A program made the translations under genes and the position numbers. Of a DNA stretch of 64,000 nucleotides, positions 62,540 to 64,000 are shown in pieces. Below the pieces are notes generated by a model. The model saw only the letters and a list, made by a program, of their open reading frames with translations, did not search any database and was not told the origin of the DNA. The stretch lies in assembly GCA_964247055.1 (NCBI GenBank), contig OZ176055.1, positions 5,766,001-5,830,000 of the forward strand, written 5' to 3'. How positions within the stretch are numbered: position 1 is the first letter of the stretch; every line of letters begins with the position of its first letter. The stretch is from Paragordius varius (taxonomy: Eukaryota; Nematomorpha).

Positions 62540-62823
62540 TTAGGAGTTGGTATTCGATTGCATTTTAGACAATTTTTCTATTCTACGACGTCGAATGACA
62601 TCCGTTTCGTTTTGCTCGGACGTTTCAGACGCTATAAATAATAGATTTATTTTATAAAATATAAAATTTAAATATTTTAATTTTTAGTTGGAAAAGTATC
62701 TTAATTTTACAAATAACATATCTATTTTTTTGTATAATATTAAAAAATTAATATAGTTTACTAATATTGCCGGTTGATAATTGTGGACTCGCTGAGGCGG
62801 GTGACTGTTTCGAATGGGATGAT
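62540..62823 (-). CDS. C-terminal exons of an unidentified gene
   Basis: Two minus-strand exons, 62762-62823 and 62540-62631, join in phase (phase 1) over a 130-nt intron. They give SSHSKQSPASASPQLSTG, then NITSETSEQNETDVIRRRRI, EKLSKMQSNTNS and the stop. A Ser/Gln/Pro-rich segment followed by an Arg-rich helix suggests a regulatory tail. IRRRR followed by a leucine-containing helix resembles short VCP- or E4-type motifs, but this is too little to assign. Exon 62762-62823 is also open in a second phase. Upstream exons must lie beyond 62823; the frame at 63262-63459 is a candidate, but I could not join it in phase. Confidence 0.45.
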
Positions 62824-63261
62824 CTAAACAAATATTTATTGATAAAATTTTTTTTAAATAAAATAAATAATAGAAGTTATTTTCAAAATAAAAAACGGTA
62901 TAAAATTAATTTTATATAAAAAATTAAAGCCGTAAAAATATTTATTCATAAAAAATTGTGTGTTACAACAATTATGGCACATTTACTAAAATAATTATCT
63001 GGTTCGAACAAATAGTAAAAAGCATTACATACATGTACTTGTGAAAGTATGATAATATATTTTTTGGCTGTATAATATTGGTAAATTGAATTGATATTTA
63101 TACAATGTCATTATAAAAAATAAAAAAATATAGAAATTTTTTTAAATTAATTAGACAAAATTAGGCTTATTCCAATTAATATAATATATCTATTCAAATA
63201 ACCAACTTTTTAACTCAATAATCCTCTAAATATTTATATAAGCAATAAAATTAAAATGTTT

Positions 63262-63459
63262 TTACTCAAAACTAAGAGCGGAAAATGGGTTTTCAAGCGG
63301 TTTCATACCATTAGGAACATTGTTCTTACCATCTTCCAATTTGCTTTTATTCAAAGAATTTGCTTTTTCCTTGGAAACTTCATTGGGGTTTCCCTTTAAA
63401 GATATACCGTAAAATGTGTAATCATACATAAATATGTAAACTAAAAGACAACCAACCAT
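63262..63459 (-). CDS. Possible small membrane-protein frame
   Basis: ATG at 63459 opens MVGCLLVYIFMYDYTFYGIS, one hydrophobic segment, followed by a hydrophilic Lys/Asn/Ser-rich stretch ([20 protein letters not shown]) and PFSALSFE before the stop. A strong donor-like GGTAAGAA lies inside the frame near 63330, so part may be intron. The hydrophilic half is unlike random AT-rich translation. It may belong to the same gene as 62540-62823. No family recognised. Confidence 0.3.
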   Translation of the reverse strand: MVGCLLVYIFMYDYTFYGISLKGNPNEVSKEKANSLNKSKLEDGKNNVPNGMKPLENPFSALSFE

Positions 63460-64000
63460 ACTTTTTAAATTTTAATATTTATTTACCATATAAACCATTC
63501 AATAACAATAATCGATCAATATTTAATTGGGTAATAGATTAAGGTTTCGAGGAGCTTTGAATATATAGTGCACAACCTTTTTTTGCTTAAGTTCCCGCTT
63601 CCCTCTCTCAAAAAAATAAAAATGCAAACTTATTATAATATTATAAATTCATAATTAATAAGATCTTGTAGCTGCGATTGATAAAATATTTTCTGCATAT
63701 CGGGGACAAATATTGATAAATTGCACCTGAAATCCTTATAAACTACAATTTGTTTCTAGTTATATTTTATAATTGAATTCTCCAAATTTTTCTGAGCCCT
63801 GGGCGTTGGCACCCTTTTTGAAATTGATATAGTAGGTTATGATTTCATATTCCTTTACTTTATTTTGCATCACAAAAGATGTTTATGTTTAAAAAATATC
63901 CCAAAGTTAAAAAATATGGTTGTCTATATTTGCGTTTTTTCTGTAAAAATTTCAATATTTACTGTAGGCTTGGGTTCAATATTTATAGTCCTAGGATAAT

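Noticed and set aside
1-64000. Search for a CRISPR array, rRNA or bacterial-type operon
   Set aside because: None seen; the tandem repeats present are transposon-internal, and all genes are intron-bearing and eukaryotic.
1-64000. Assignment to dicyemids on the basis of tiny introns
   Set aside because: The long introns, large spacers and many transposons do not fit what is known of dicyemid genomes; left open.

Overview
The window is a 64 kb piece of a very AT-rich animal nuclear genome. The gene content is metazoan: a GLI-type zinc-finger factor, STAM, an SR splicing factor with a zinc knuckle, a MIC19-type MICOS subunit, a TMUB-type membrane ubiquitin-like protein, a ShKT protein and an antistasin-type inhibitor. 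ShKT, antistasin and multicopper-oxidase genes beside cut-and-paste transposons would suit a cnidarian or a similar invertebrate. I cannot place the species. The most unusual trait, spliceosomal introns of only 21-28 nt, recalls what is known of dicyemids, but the long introns and the repeat load here do not fit a compact dicyemid genome.

Layout from left to right: the 3' part of a GLI-like gene on + (795-3121); a two-exon secreted ShKT protein on - (6174-7046) with a possible second signal-peptide exon at 7543-7614; a LINE remnant; a degenerate hAT transposon with intact ends (9915-13298); tRNA-Lys(TTT) on - (13570-13642); a 1.2 kb foldback palindrome (14687-15913); a 12-exon laccase-type multicopper oxidase on - (16585-20811); a Helitron carrying tandem ~315 bp units (22298-24538); STAM on + (26300-30019); and a repeat-rich block (30-44 kb) that encloses a small MIC19 gene (34693-35237), a broken LINE (36715-39625) and at least five copies of a TTAA-flanked element. 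Next come an SR protein gene on + (44365-47448), an SDR oxidoreductase related to HSDL2 on - (49217-55111), a divergently transcribed TMUB-like gene on + (55203-56015), an antistasin-domain gene on + (59814-60255), a second Helitron copy (60771-61437), and the tail of an unidentified gene on - (62540-62823).

Gene models were assembled by hand from reading frames, splice sites and matching intron phases. For STAM, MIC19, the SR protein, the SDR, TMUB and the oxidase every junction keeps phase and the joined protein matches its family across the junctions. The genes form no operon or shared pathway. Only the SDR/TMUB pair appears to share a promoter, with 91 bp between start codons. Eight introns in STAM, MIC19, the SR gene and TMUB are 21-28 nt long, while other introns in the same genes exceed 1 kb. 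The oxidase, GLI, ShKT, SDR and antistasin genes show none of this short class.
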